Source of the DNA: DASUCS01 sp041166745
GTDB taxonomy: Bacteria > Actinomycetota > Acidimicrobiia > Acidimicrobiales > JACDCH01
Assembly (NCBI GenBank): GCA_041166745.1
Contig: JBEEGH010000029.1
Span: 62,001 to 126,000 of the forward strand
Direction: 5' to 3'
DNA length: 64,000 bases
Within the stretch, counting starts at the first letter, position 1, and the number at the start of each line of letters is the position of its first letter. Of the stretch, positions 45,465 through 55,531 are shown in pieces. The position numbers and the translations under genes were made by a program. The notes under the pieces were generated by a model that made no database searches, had not been told where the DNA came from, and was given only the letters and a program-made list of their open reading frames with translations.

Positions 45465-45730
45465 GAAGGCTTCGCGCCCTTGAACTCGTCCCACGCGCCG
45501 GACAGCTGCAAGATGCGCTGCACACGATCGGTGGGCTGAGCCCCCTTGCGCAACCAGGCGACAGCCTTGTCGTTGTCGATCACGATCCTCGAAGGATCTT
45601 GGCGAGGCTCATAGGTTCCGACGATCTCGATGAATCGGCCGTTGCGAGGCGAGCGAGAGTCGGCCGCCACGACGCGATACGTCGGCTGCTTCGTCTTGCC
45701 CATTCGCATGAGTCGCAGCTTCACGGCCAC
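45461..45730 (-). CDS. rpsP: 30S ribosomal protein S16
   Basis: Binds 16S rRNA early in 30S assembly. The 89-residue product begins MAVKLRLMRMGKTKQPTYRVV and contains ADSRSPRNGRFIEIVGTYEP, typical of S16. It is the first gene in the rpsP-khpA-rimM-trmD-rplS-lepB series, following ffh by 55 bp containing a hairpin (45757-45776). Confidence 0.97.
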   Translation of the reverse strand: MAVKLRLMRMGKTKQPTYRVVAADSRSPRNGRFIEIVGTYEPRQDPSRIVIDNDKAVAWLRKGAQPTDRVQRILQLSGAWDEFKGAKPS

Positions 45731-45756
45731 GGTGCGTACATCCTTCGTGTCAGGGG

Positions 45757-45776
45757 GACCGGCAAGTCTGCCGGTC
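45757..45776 (-). terminator. Hairpin between ffh and rpsP
   Basis: Perfect 8-bp stem GACCGGCA / TGCCGGTC with a 4-base loop, 9 bp after the ffh stop. It has no T-tract. It may separate the ffh and rpsP transcription units or be part of the rpsP leader. Confidence 0.5.
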
Positions 45777-45785
45777 GCGAACCAA

Positions 45786-47219
<1,434 letters not shown>

Positions 47220-47257
47220 GCGGGGTCCGATGGTACTGGCCGCGCTCGGGTGCCCCT

Positions 47258-48592
47258 TTACTTGCCGGTCGGTTGGATCGCTTCCGGAGGCCCACTGTTC
47301 GCAGGCTCGATCGAAGCCTGCCCGTCGGAGCCGGCGCCGGCGCCGCCGTCGACGCTGCCGCTGTCCTTACCTGTCGGCAGATCGTCACTCGCACCCGGAG
47401 GGGGTAGGAGGAAGCTGTCGTCGATCGCCAACACTGTCGGCCCGATGCCATCGCTTGTGGTGAGTCGGTAGGCCGGCACGAGCCAGCCCTCGTCGCCGGT
47501 GAAGCTCTGAGCGAACAGCAAGACGCCCTCGGCGCCGACGATCGTGATCTCCTGCGGCGCAGGCGGCGGGATCGTGCCGAGCGGCGGCTCGGAGAGCGGC
47601 GAGTCGCACGCAAACGTCGTCGGCGCGCCCGTGCCGTCACACGGCGGGACCGGTGGAAGCGGCGTTGGCTCCGCCGGTTTCGCACTGTCTGGCGGCCCAC
47701 CGGCGACGCCACCGCCGTCAGCAGGAGATGCTCCAGTGGCGGTGGCTGAGGCGGTGTCGGAGGCAATGCCCGTCTCGGCGATCATCGGCCGCGGCCCGAT
47801 GAAGCCCTCGCCCTTGTTCAGCCGGTCGATGGCCGAGCGCGTACCCATGCGCGGGTACTCATCGGCGGGCTCGAGGTGCCCGAGGATCCCGCTGGCGTAG
47901 TCGATGGTGCTGTTCTCGCCGACAGTGATGCTCGTGCCGAAGCCTTCCGTCTGGAGACCATCGACCAGTGGAACGACGCGTACGGACCACTGGGTCACGA
48001 AGTCGTCGACGGTGACGTTGGCTTGGTTGGTGTCGACGCCGGCGCGTTGCAGCAACGCCAACGCCGTGGCCTTCGCGTCCTCTTGCGAGGGGAGATCGGC
48101 GGGATGCTGCGGAACGGTGGTCGGAGGAGTCGGGCAGTCGGTGTCGGGCGCACACGCGACGGCTACGCCGCTCGAGGACACACTTCCACCGGCCGATTGG
48201 CGCGTGTAGCCCCAGTAGCCCGAAGGCGAGACGCTCAGTTGGGCATCGCCGTCGGTGAAGGTGGCGTTGCCGTCGGGCGCGATGCCATCGAAACCGAATG
48301 CGTCTGCGAGACGGCGGATAGCAGCGTCGTCGGGCGCGACGACCTTGTAGGCGTGCTCGGGTTCATCCAGCGCCGGCAGGTTCGGGCCGGCCTTGTAGAC
48401 GATCACGCCGTAGGGGTACAGCGCGGCGTCCGCCCGGGCGGCACCGAGGGTGGCGTTCTCCGCTCCCCCGCTCGCCAGTATCGGCAGTCGGGCGGGCTTG
48501 TGCGCCGAGTCGCCGCGCTGAGCGATCACGACACCAAGAGCCAGGAGTGGGACGACGGCGGCGACAACGATCGCCAGTGCACGTGACCTCAT
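47258..48592 (-). CDS. Exported protein of unknown function
   Basis: No family recognised. The 444-residue protein has an N-terminal signal peptide or anchor (MRSRALAIVVAAVVPLLALGVVIAQ) and is exported. It has an Ala/Asp/Pro/Gly-rich region. The central part VDTNQANVTVDDFVTQWSVRVVPLVDG and the later part QEITIVGAEGVLLFAQSFTGDEGWLVPAYRLTTSDG look beta-rich, similar in style to cell-wall-associated actinobacterial proteins. The segment at about 280-340 (ASPADGGGVAGGPPDSAKPAEP) is low-complexity. It sits between ffh and a BON protein gene; no role is inferred. Confidence 0.7.
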   Translation of the reverse strand: MRSRALAIVVAAVVPLLALGVVIAQRGDSAHKPARLPILASGGAENATLGAARADAALYPYGVIVYKAGPNLPALDEPEHAYKVVAPDDAAIRRLADAFGFDGIAPDGNATFTDGDAQLSVSPSGYWGYTRQSAGGSVSSSGVAVACAPDTDCPTPPTTVPQHPADLPSQEDAKATALALLQRAGVDTNQANVTVDDFVTQWSVRVVPLVDGLQTEGFGTSITVGENSTIDYASGILGHLEPADEYPRMGTRSAIDRLNKGEGFIGPRPMIAETGIASDTASATATGASPADGGGVAGGPPDSAKPAEPTPLPPVPPCDGTGAPTTFACDSPLSEPPLGTIPPPAPQEITIVGAEGVLLFAQSFTGDEGWLVPAYRLTTSDGIGPTVLAIDDSFLLPPPGASDDLPTGKDSGSVDGGAGAGSDGQASIEPANSGPPEAIQPTGK

Positions 48593-48607
48593 GGTCGGTT
48601 TGGACGC

Positions 48608-49075
48608 CTAGTTGTGGCCGTTGGTTCCCGTGACCGTGAGGAGGTTCTCGACTGCTGTCACGCCGGGCACGCCGGTGACCGTGCGTTCGAGGTCGGCACG
48701 GGCCGTGGCGTGGGGTACCGCGCCCGACAGCACGACTCGACCGGCTTGCACGTCGATCTCCGGTTGTGGGAGATGCCAGGTGCGAGGCGAGTGGCTGAGC
48801 TCGAAGCGCACGAGGTCGCCGAGCTCGGGGTCAGACGGTGGCTTCCCGCCGGCCAGCAGCGCTTGCAACTTCACCCGGAGTTCGCGTCCGGGACCGGGAG
48901 CGATCATCAATCCGACGAAGATCCCCACGCCGAACACGAACAACCGCCGGTAACCCAACAGCCGTCCGGTGCGGTAGCCCGTCTTGGCGGCGACCTTCGT
49001 AGCGGTCGTACCGACCTTGATCGGGAAGAACACAAGGCGCACCAACAACATGTTCCCGAGGGTAGTCCGGGACAT
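48608..49075 (-). CDS. BON-domain membrane-anchored protein
   Basis: A protein of about 155 residues with an N-terminal region of basic residues and one hydrophobic helix (LFVFGVGIFVGLMIAPG). The C-terminal BON domain reads WHLPQPEIDVQAGRVVLSGAVPHATARADLERTVTGVPGVTAVENLL, with the conserved Gly and Val pattern. BON domains bind phospholipid or act in envelope integrity. The start is ATG 49075 or ATG 49051 (MLLVRL). It lies 9 bp downstream of ftsY on the same strand. Confidence 0.75.
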   Translation of the reverse strand: MSRTTLGNMLLVRLVFFPIKVGTTATKVAAKTGYRTGRLLGYRRLFVFGVGIFVGLMIAPGPGRELRVKLQALLAGGKPPSDPELGDLVRFELSHSPRTWHLPQPEIDVQAGRVVLSGAVPHATARADLERTVTGVPGVTAVENLLTVTGTNGHN

Positions 49076-49084
49076 TCCCGCGAG

Positions 49085-50206
49085 CTACGAGAACAGTGCC
49101 TCGACGAACTCGTCCTCGTCGAAGACCACGAGATCGTCGGCCTGCTCACCCAATCCCACGAGCTTCACGGGAATTCCGAGCTCGACCTGAATGGCCAGCA
49201 CGATGCCGCCCTTTGCCGAGCCGTCGAGCTTCGTGAGCACGACGCCGGTCACTTCGACGGCTTCGGTGAACTGCTGGGCTTGCACGAGTCCGTTCTGACC
49301 CGTGGTGGCATCGAGCACGAGCAGCACCTCGGTGACGTTGCCGGGTTCGCGATCTGCAACGCGTCGCACCTTGCGCAGCTCTTCCATCAAGTTGGTCTTC
49401 GTGTGCAAACGACCCGCAGTGTCTGCAAGCACGAGATCGGCCCCCTTGGCGGCGGCATGCTGCACCGCATCGAAGATCACCGAGCTGGGATCTCCGCCTT
49501 CGCTACCGCGCACGACGTCGGCACCCACACGATCGGCCCACAGCCCGAGCTGTTCAGCGGCCGCGGCGCGGAAGGTGTCTCCCGCGGCCATCACCACCGA
49601 GCGACCATCAGCGATCTCGCGCTGTGCGACCTTGCCGATCGTGGTGGTCTTACCAACGCCGTTCACGCCGACGAACAACCACACGTTCGTCTGTCCCGGC
49701 TCGAAGCGCAGCGATCGATCGCCGGCCAAACGCACTTTCATCTCGGCCTTCAGGACTTCGAGAAGTGTCTCGGGATCCGTGATGGCTTCGTCTTTGACGC
49801 GCGCTCGAACGGCGTCGAGCAACTCGGTCGTCGGGCGGACACCGACGTCGGCCCGCAGCAACGCCTCCTCGAGGTCGTCCCAGGTGTCATCGTCGATCTT
49901 CGAACGGGAGAGAACCGATCCGACGGCGCCGCTGAACGCGCTGCGAGCTTTCGCCAGGCGATCTCGGAACGACGGCTTGACGGGGGCGACGACCTCCGGC
50001 GGCGCCTCGGGTTCCGGCGGCGCAATGACCTGCGGCTCGGCCGGCGGTGCGAGCACATCGGCTGGTGGCCGCGTGACCGGCCTACTGGGTGGCGCCTTGG
50101 GCGGCTCGAGCTCGACCCCGCGCCGAGGACGGCGCAGCACGATCACGGTGGTGGCGGCGATGACCACCAGCACGGTGATGACGAACACAACGGTGCCGGC
50201 GTTCAT
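49085..50206 (-). CDS. ftsY: SRP receptor FtsY with N-terminal membrane helix
   Basis: Receptor GTPase for SRP at the membrane. The 373-residue protein has an N-terminal membrane helix (VVFVITVLVVIAATTVIVL), then a Pro/Glu-rich linker, and the N-G domains. Motifs are GVNGVGKTTTIGKVA, DTAGRLHTKTNLMEEL and LTKLDGSAKGG, and the end is EALFS. Such a transmembrane anchor is common in actinobacterial FtsY and replaces the acidic amphipathic anchor of Escherichia coli. It is separated from smc by several accessory genes and a terminator at 50248-50290. Confidence 0.96.
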   Translation of the reverse strand: MNAGTVVFVITVLVVIAATTVIVLRRPRRGVELEPPKAPPSRPVTRPPADVLAPPAEPQVIAPPEPEAPPEVVAPVKPSFRDRLAKARSAFSGAVGSVLSRSKIDDDTWDDLEEALLRADVGVRPTTELLDAVRARVKDEAITDPETLLEVLKAEMKVRLAGDRSLRFEPGQTNVWLFVGVNGVGKTTTIGKVAQREIADGRSVVMAAGDTFRAAAAEQLGLWADRVGADVVRGSEGGDPSSVIFDAVQHAAAKGADLVLADTAGRLHTKTNLMEELRKVRRVADREPGNVTEVLLVLDATTGQNGLVQAQQFTEAVEVTGVVLTKLDGSAKGGIVLAIQVELGIPVKLVGLGEQADDLVVFDEDEFVEALFS

Positions 50207-50247
50207 GCAACGAACCTACCCGGCTCTGGTTTCGGGTCGAAAAGAAA

Positions 50248-50290
50248 CCGGTCCCCCTAGCGCCGGCGGGGATGGCACCAGGGGGACCGG
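50248..50290 (-). terminator. Intrinsic terminator after the htrA gene
   Basis: Perfect 11-bp arms CCGGTCCCCCT and AGGGGGACCGG with a 21-base loop that can pair in part. On the minus strand the stem is followed by TTTCTTTT. This is the best intrinsic terminator seen in the window. It lies between the HtrA stop (50305) and the ftsY start (50206). Confidence 0.88.
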
Positions 50291-50304
50291 AGATTGGCCG
50301 GGGT

Positions 50305-51513
50305 CTACTTGGTCTTGGTCGACCCGAGCACGACCTCGATCGTTTGTGTTTCACCGTCCCGCACGAAGGTGATGTGCACGGAGTCGCCCGGCTGATGCGA
50401 CCGCACCCGGGCGCCCAGTTCGATCGAGTCGCGCACCGGCGCGCTGTCGACCGCGGTGACGCGATCTCCCTCCTGCAACCCGGCCTTGTCGGCGGGCGAT
50501 CCTGAGGTGACACCGACGATGATCGCTCCGTCGCCGACGAGCGACGTGGTCTGCGAGTCAGAGCTCACACCGAGGAAAGCGAACTCGACGGGGTCACCTG
50601 CAACGAGCTTGTCGGCAACTGCCTTGGCGAGATCGATGGGGACGAGAAAGCCGACGCCGACGTTCTCACCGGTTTGCGTGATGATCGAGTCGCTCATGCC
50701 GAACACGCGACCTTGACGATCGGCAACCGGACCTCCCGAGTTGCCGGGATTGATCGGGGCATCGATCTGATACATGTCGATCGCGCCACCGGGCGTCTCT
50801 TGCGGACGGTCGACCGCGCTCACGATTCCCGCCGTGACCGTCTGGTCGAGTCCGAACGGCGAGCCGATGGCGACGGCCGTCTGTCCGACCTCGACCTTGA
50901 TGCCCAGCGCGAGGTTGGCCACTTGCATGTTCTCGACCGGATCGATCTTCACGACCGCGACATCGCTGGCATTGTCCGCCCCGATGACCTCACCCTTGTG
51001 CACGGAACCATCCGCGAGTCGGACGTTCACGGTCTTGCCCGCGCCCTCGACCACGTGGGCCGCGGTGAGGATGTGTCCGTCTGTGTCGTACACGAAGCCC
51101 GAGCCGAGCCCGGTCCGCGTTTCGATCTGTACCACCGCGGGGCTCACCGCCGCGGCCACGGCCGCGATCGGCTCGACCGCATTCGGATCGACGGTCTTGG
51201 TCGATCCGCTGCCGATCGTGGCCGAGTTCGATGTGGCTGCGGCTTTGTTGCTGTCTTCTGTGGACCGTGCGAACGCGAAGCCGCCGGCCAGCAGCGCCGC
51301 ACTGACCGCGACCGCGGCGACCACCCGCCGCCCCCGTCGCGGGCGCGAGGTACCCATCGACGGGGGCGGGAAGGGCGGAGGGGGAGGAGGTGGTGGGGGC
51401 GGCACGATCGACACGGGCGCCGTGATCGGGGCCCACGAAGGCGCGTCGCTGACAGGGGGTTCCGGTGCCGGCCACGTGGGCGGCCGAATGCTCTCCCAAT
51501 CCACCTCGCTCAT
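50305..51513 (-). CDS. HtrA/DegP-like serine protease with PDZ domain
   Basis: Membrane-anchored stress protease of 402 residues. A cytoplasmic Pro-rich N-terminal region (PPPPPPPPPPFPPP) precedes one membrane helix (VVAAVAVSAALLAGGFAFA). The protease domain has GSGFVYDTDGHILTAAHVV (His), NASDVAVVKID (Asp) and APINPGNSGGPV (Ser). A PDZ domain follows (AIIVGVTSGSPADKAGLQEGDRVTAVD). ATG 51513 is chosen over longer frames. It lies 49 bp after the histidine kinase gene on the same strand, an arrangement typical of actinobacterial HtrA-MtrB/MprB-like loci. Regulation by the two-component system is inference. Confidence 0.93.
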   Translation of the reverse strand: MSEVDWESIRPPTWPAPEPPVSDAPSWAPITAPVSIVPPPPPPPPPPFPPPSMGTSRPRRGRRVVAAVAVSAALLAGGFAFARSTEDSNKAAATSNSATIGSGSTKTVDPNAVEPIAAVAAAVSPAVVQIETRTGLGSGFVYDTDGHILTAAHVVEGAGKTVNVRLADGSVHKGEVIGADNASDVAVVKIDPVENMQVANLALGIKVEVGQTAVAIGSPFGLDQTVTAGIVSAVDRPQETPGGAIDMYQIDAPINPGNSGGPVADRQGRVFGMSDSIITQTGENVGVGFLVPIDLAKAVADKLVAGDPVEFAFLGVSSDSQTTSLVGDGAIIVGVTSGSPADKAGLQEGDRVTAVDSAPVRDSIELGARVRSHQPGDSVHITFVRDGETQTIEVVLGSTKTK

Positions 51514-51562
51514 TTCGTCCGAACCTATCGACGCTTCGGTAAAGCCGAGGCAAAGACGAGCA

Positions 51563-52753
51563 TCAGCACGGCGGCAACCAGAGCACGAACGTCGAACCCT
51601 TGCCGCGTTCTGACGCGACGGCGACCGTGCCGCCGTGGCGATCGGCGATCTCACGCACGATCGTGAGGCCGAGCCCGCTGCGCCGCTCGCCCTGCGGTTC
51701 GTCCGGCTGCCCTGGCTCGCGCCAGAAACGTTCGAACACCGACTCTTGATCCTCCTCCGCGATGCCCGGCCCCTCGTCTGCCACCGATACGTAGGCCCAG
51801 CTGTCCTTGATGCCCGCTTCGACGGTGACGGTGGTGCCGGTCGGAGCGACGCGCACGGCGTTGCCGATGAGGTTGGCCAGCGCCTGCTTGAGCGCGGTGC
51901 GATCGCCGTTCACCTGCACGTCGGTGAGCGCGCGGTGCTGCAGCGTGACACCGCGTGCTTCGGCGGGTGCCGCGAACTCGTCCGCGCTCTCGAGCGTGAC
52001 GGACCGCAGATCGACTCGCTCCGACGGCTGATCGGGGATGCCGTGGCGGGCATAGGCGAGCAGGTCGTCGACGAGCCGGCTCATGCGCGACGCCGTGCGC
52101 TCCACTACCGCGGCCGTTCGGCGTAGTTCCTCGGGATCGGGATCGGGGTTCGCGAGCGCGACGTCGATGTTCGTGCGGATGACCGCGAGGGGGTTGCGCA
52201 GTTCGTGCGACGCGTCCTGGATGAAACGTCGTTGCGCCTCGAACGCCGTCTCGAGCCGATCGAGCATCCCGTCGAACGTGTCGGCGAGGTCGCGCAACTC
52301 GTCCTTCGGACCGCCCATGCCGATCCGCTGCGAAAGATCGGTGGCCTGTATCTGGCGGGCGACGCCCGTGATGCGCCCTATGGGTGCCACCACCACCCCA
52401 GCGGCGAACCAACCGACGCCGAGACTGGCCAGGAACAGCAGCCCGAGCGCGAAGAACGCGACGTTGCGCAGCTTGTCGAGTACGCGTCGGTTCACGATGC
52501 GCTCGAAGTTCTGGAACTCCTGCTGTACGCGCTCCTCCTGCAGCGCGATGCCCTGCGGCGTCACCACGGGCTCCTCGATCACGAACGTGCGCGAGACGGG
52601 TTGGTCGCCGAGGCGACGAGCGAGGACGAAGTACATCCCGCCGATGACCATCGCCGCGAGGCCGAAGAGCAGCAACGAATAGATCAACGTGAGACGAAAG
52701 CGAATCGAGCCCATCCAGGGCGGCATCCGCTCGGCGAGGTTCTTGGATGCCAT
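51563..52753 (-). CDS. Sensor histidine kinase
   Basis: Membrane sensor kinase of 396 residues. It has two membrane segments (about 19-41 and 97-118) with a short exported loop between, a HAMP domain (VVAPIGRITGVARQIQATDLSQRI), and the phosphoacceptor DASHELRNPLAVIRTNIDVAL. The ATP-binding part has NLIGNAVRVAPTGT, DEGPGIAEED and GLGLTIVREIADRHGG. The loop is too short for a known ligand domain. ATG 52753 overlaps the response regulator stop by one base. Probably senses envelope stress together with the HtrA-like protease downstream. Confidence 0.94.
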   Translation of the reverse strand: MASKNLAERMPPWMGSIRFRLTLIYSLLLFGLAAMVIGGMYFVLARRLGDQPVSRTFVIEEPVVTPQGIALQEERVQQEFQNFERIVNRRVLDKLRNVAFFALGLLFLASLGVGWFAAGVVVAPIGRITGVARQIQATDLSQRIGMGGPKDELRDLADTFDGMLDRLETAFEAQRRFIQDASHELRNPLAVIRTNIDVALANPDPDPEELRRTAAVVERTASRMSRLVDDLLAYARHGIPDQPSERVDLRSVTLESADEFAAPAEARGVTLQHRALTDVQVNGDRTALKQALANLIGNAVRVAPTGTTVTVEAGIKDSWAYVSVADEGPGIAEEDQESVFERFWREPGQPDEPQGERRSGLGLTIVREIADRHGGTVAVASERGKGSTFVLWLPPC

Positions 52754-53439
52754 CAGGCGTGGCGATCGAGCAGCCGGTAACCACTGCCGATCAGCGTCTC
52801 GATGAGCGGGGGCTCACCGTCGACCGAGAGCTTGCGGCGAAGCGTTCCGACGGTGACGCGCACGGTGTTCGTGAACGGATCGGCGAACTCGTCCCAGACG
52901 TGTTCGAGCAGATCCTCGGTCGACAGCACCTCGCCGGCCCGGGCCATGAAGTAGCGAAGGAGTGCAAACTCCTTGGCGGTGAGCTCGAGCTCTCTGTCGC
53001 CCCGCGACACCAGCAATCGTGCGGTGTCGAGAGTGAGATCGCCGACGTGCAGCACCGCTCCGGTGCGACCCGCATCGCGGCGCAACAGCGTGCGGACCCG
53101 CGCCGTCAGCTCGGCGAACGCGTACGGCTTGACGAGATAGTCGTCGGCCCCGTCGTCCAGTCCCTTCACGCGGTCGCTGACCCCGTCGCGTGCCGTCAGC
53201 ATGAGGATGCGCGCGCCTGTGCTCGCCGTCTGGCCTCCGCGGATCGCTCGGCACACCTCGGTGCCGTCGAGCTTCGGCAATGTGAGATCCAGACACACGA
53301 CGTCGTACTCGATGTAGCCCAGCTTCTCGAGGGCCTCGTTGCCGTCGTAGGCCAGGTCGACGGCGTAACCCTCCCGGCGCAGTCCGGTGGCCACCGCCTG
53401 TGCGAGGTCGACCTCGTCCTCCACGACCAGCACGCGCAC
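52753..53439 (-). CDS. OmpR-family response regulator
   Basis: DNA-binding response regulator of 228 residues. The receiver domain starts RVLVVEDEVDLAQA, with phosphoacceptor Asp in YDVVCLDLTLPKLDG, Thr in MLTARDG and Lys in DYLVKPYAF. The C-terminal winged-helix domain has LTAKEFALLRYFMARAGEV and NTVRVTVGTLRRKL and GSGYRLLD. GTG 53439 is chosen because the receiver begins right there; longer frames lack family residues. It is divergent from the moxR gene, with 128 bp for both promoters, and could control that operon as well. Confidence 0.94.
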   Translation of the reverse strand: MRVLVVEDEVDLAQAVATGLRREGYAVDLAYDGNEALEKLGYIEYDVVCLDLTLPKLDGTEVCRAIRGGQTASTGARILMLTARDGVSDRVKGLDDGADDYLVKPYAFAELTARVRTLLRRDAGRTGAVLHVGDLTLDTARLLVSRGDRELELTAKEFALLRYFMARAGEVLSTEDLLEHVWDEFADPFTNTVRVTVGTLRRKLSVDGEPPLIETLIGSGYRLLDRHA

Positions 53440-53567
53440 GGGAGTCAACGTACCGAGTGGCTCGGCCGCGGCACGCCTTTCACAGCGAGGCTTTACGCTC
53501 GCATTCGTCATCTCGTGCTCCACTGCGGCGACATCTTCACCCTCTCCACCGAAAGGCGACCGAAGGA

Positions 53568-54611
53568 ATGACTCCCCCGACCTCCGGCGGAACTGGCTCG
53601 ACGACCGACGAGGCCGCACAACTCGAGCAGGCGATGTTCGAGATCAAGAAGGTGATCGTCGGTCAGGACCGGGTCATCGAGCGCCTCCTCGTCTGCCTTC
53701 TGGCTCGCGGTCACGTCCTGCTCGAAGGCGTGCCCGGACTCGCCAAGACGCTTGCGGTCGAGACGTTGGCGGCGGTCACCGGCGGCACGTTCGCCCGCCT
53801 GCAGTTCACGCCTGACCTGCTGCCAGCCGACATCGTCGGCACCCGGATCTTCCGCTCGTCGAGTGAGAAGTTCGACGTCGAGTTGGGCCCGGTGTTCGCC
53901 AACTTCGTGCTGGCCGACGAGATCAACCGCGCTCCCGCCAAAGTGCAGTCCGCGTTGCTCGAAGTGATGGCGGAGCATCACGTTTCGATCGGCGGCGAGA
54001 CGTTTCCGGTTCCGCTGCCGTTCCTCGTGCTCGCCACACAGAACCCGATCGAGTCCGAGGGTGTCTATCCGCTCCCCGAGGCGCAGCGCGACCGCTTCCT
54101 GATGAAGGTGCTCGTCGGCTACCCATCCGGCGGCGAAGAGGTCGAGATCGTGCAGCGCATGGGCGTCTCGCCGCCCCGGGCCAGCGAAGTGCTCGGTCTC
54201 TACGAGTTGGCCACCCTGCAGGCCGCCAGCGATCGCATCTACTGCGATCGCAGCATCGTCGAGTACGCCGTGAACCTCGTGCTGGCCACTCGCAATCCGA
54301 CGACATACGGCCTCGCCGATCTCGAACCGCTCGTCGCGTACGGCGCCAGCCCGCGCGCGTCGCTCGGTCTCGTGGCCGCCGGCCGCGCGCTCGCGTTGAT
54401 GCGAGGCCGGTCGTACGTGTTGCCGCAGGACGTCTTCGACGTCGCGCCCGACATCATGCGCCACCGACTCGTGCTCTCGTATGAGGCGCTGGCGCGCGAA
54501 GTCACTGCGGATCACATCCTTGCTCGCGTGCTCTCAACCGTGCCCGCGCCACGCATCGCGCCTTCACAGGTCGAGTTCGCACAGGAACAAGCGGTCCAGA
54601 CACCCACATGA
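53568..54611 (+). CDS. MoxR-family AAA ATPase
   Basis: Chaperone-like ATPase that matures or remodels partner proteins with VWA domains. The 347-residue product has EIKKVIVGQDRVIERLLVCLLARGHVLLEGVPGLAKT (Walker A), FVLADEINRAPAKVQSALLEVM (Walker B), the sensor ATQNPIESEGVYPLPEAQRDRF and an arginine-finger region. ATG 53568 follows GAAGGA. It opens the moxR-DUF58-VWA operon; each following start overlaps the preceding stop by 4 bp. Confidence 0.94.
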   Translation: MTPPTSGGTGSTTDEAAQLEQAMFEIKKVIVGQDRVIERLLVCLLARGHVLLEGVPGLAKTLAVETLAAVTGGTFARLQFTPDLLPADIVGTRIFRSSSEKFDVELGPVFANFVLADEINRAPAKVQSALLEVMAEHHVSIGGETFPVPLPFLVLATQNPIESEGVYPLPEAQRDRFLMKVLVGYPSGGEEVEIVQRMGVSPPRASEVLGLYELATLQAASDRIYCDRSIVEYAVNLVLATRNPTTYGLADLEPLVAYGASPRASLGLVAAGRALALMRGRSYVLPQDVFDVAPDIMRHRLVLSYEALAREVTADHILARVLSTVPAPRIAPSQVEFAQEQAVQTPT

Positions 54612-55531
54612 CGGAGGGTCCCGCCCCCGACGAGGTACTTCGCCGGCTCGAGTTGACCATCACGCGCAAGCTCGACGGTTTGCTGCAGGGCGACTACCGC
54701 GGGCTCGTGCCCGGGCACGGCTCCGACTTGGGCGAGACCCGTCTGTACCAACCCGGCGACGACACCCGCCGCATCGATTGGAACGTCACCGCCCGCATGC
54801 AGACGCCCCATGTCCGCGAAACGATCGCCGATCGCGAACTCGAGACGTGGCTCCTCATCGACCAGTCCGCCAGCCTCGACTTCGGCACCGCCAACTGCGA
54901 GAAACGTGACCTCGTCCTCAATGCCGCCGCCGCCGTCGGGTTCCTCACGTCGCGCAACGGCAATCGGCTCGGCGCCATGCTGCTGCGACCAGGCGCGGAT
55001 CCCGTGATCGTCCCCGCGCTGAGTGGACGGGTGCATCTTCAGGCCGTGTTGCACCGCGTCATCACCGCGCCGCGCATCGACGGAGGCGGTCCGACGAACC
55101 TGGCCACTGCAATCGACCGGCTCGGCGCGGCAATGCGTCGCCGCGGACTCGCTGTCGTGATCTCCGACTGGCTCGACCCGACGCCTTGGCAGATGCCGTT
55201 ACGCAGGCTCAGCGTTCGCCACGACGTGCTCGCCGTCGAGGTTCTCGACCCCCGCGAGCTGGCACTCGCCGATGTCGGCGTGCTCGAGCTCGTCGATCCC
55301 GAGACCGGCCACGTGTACGAAGTACAGACATCCGACCGTGGGCTTCGCGAGCGGTTCGCCGCGGCCGCGGCCGACCAGCGTCAAAAGATCGCGCAGGAGA
55401 TGCGCGCCGCCGGCGCCGACCATCTCGTGCTGCGCACCGATGAGGACTGGCTGCTCGACCTCGTTCGGTTCGTCGTGTCGCGCCGGCGCAACCGGCAGTC
55501 GGTGGCGCCGACGATCGTGGTGAACCGATGA
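54608..55531 (+). CDS. DUF58 protein
   Basis: A 307-residue protein of the MoxR-associated DUF58 family. It has LELTITRKLDGLLQGDYRGLVPGHGSDLGETRLYQPGDDTRRIDWNVTARM, the family motif with paired Asp and Arg, and ETWLLIDQSASLDFGT, which has a MIDAS-like D-x-S-x-S pattern. Its N-terminus lacks the membrane helices that some DUF58 members carry, so it is probably cytoplasmic. ATG 54608 overlaps the moxR stop (ATGA). It probably works with the VWA protein downstream as a MoxR substrate or scaffold. Confidence 0.9.
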   Translation: MTEGPAPDEVLRRLELTITRKLDGLLQGDYRGLVPGHGSDLGETRLYQPGDDTRRIDWNVTARMQTPHVRETIADRELETWLLIDQSASLDFGTANCEKRDLVLNAAAAVGFLTSRNGNRLGAMLLRPGADPVIVPALSGRVHLQAVLHRVITAPRIDGGGPTNLATAIDRLGAAMRRRGLAVVISDWLDPTPWQMPLRRLSVRHDVLAVEVLDPRELALADVGVLELVDPETGHVYEVQTSDRGLRERFAAAAADQRQKIAQEMRAAGADHLVLRTDEDWLLDLVRFVVSRRRNRQSVAPTIVVNR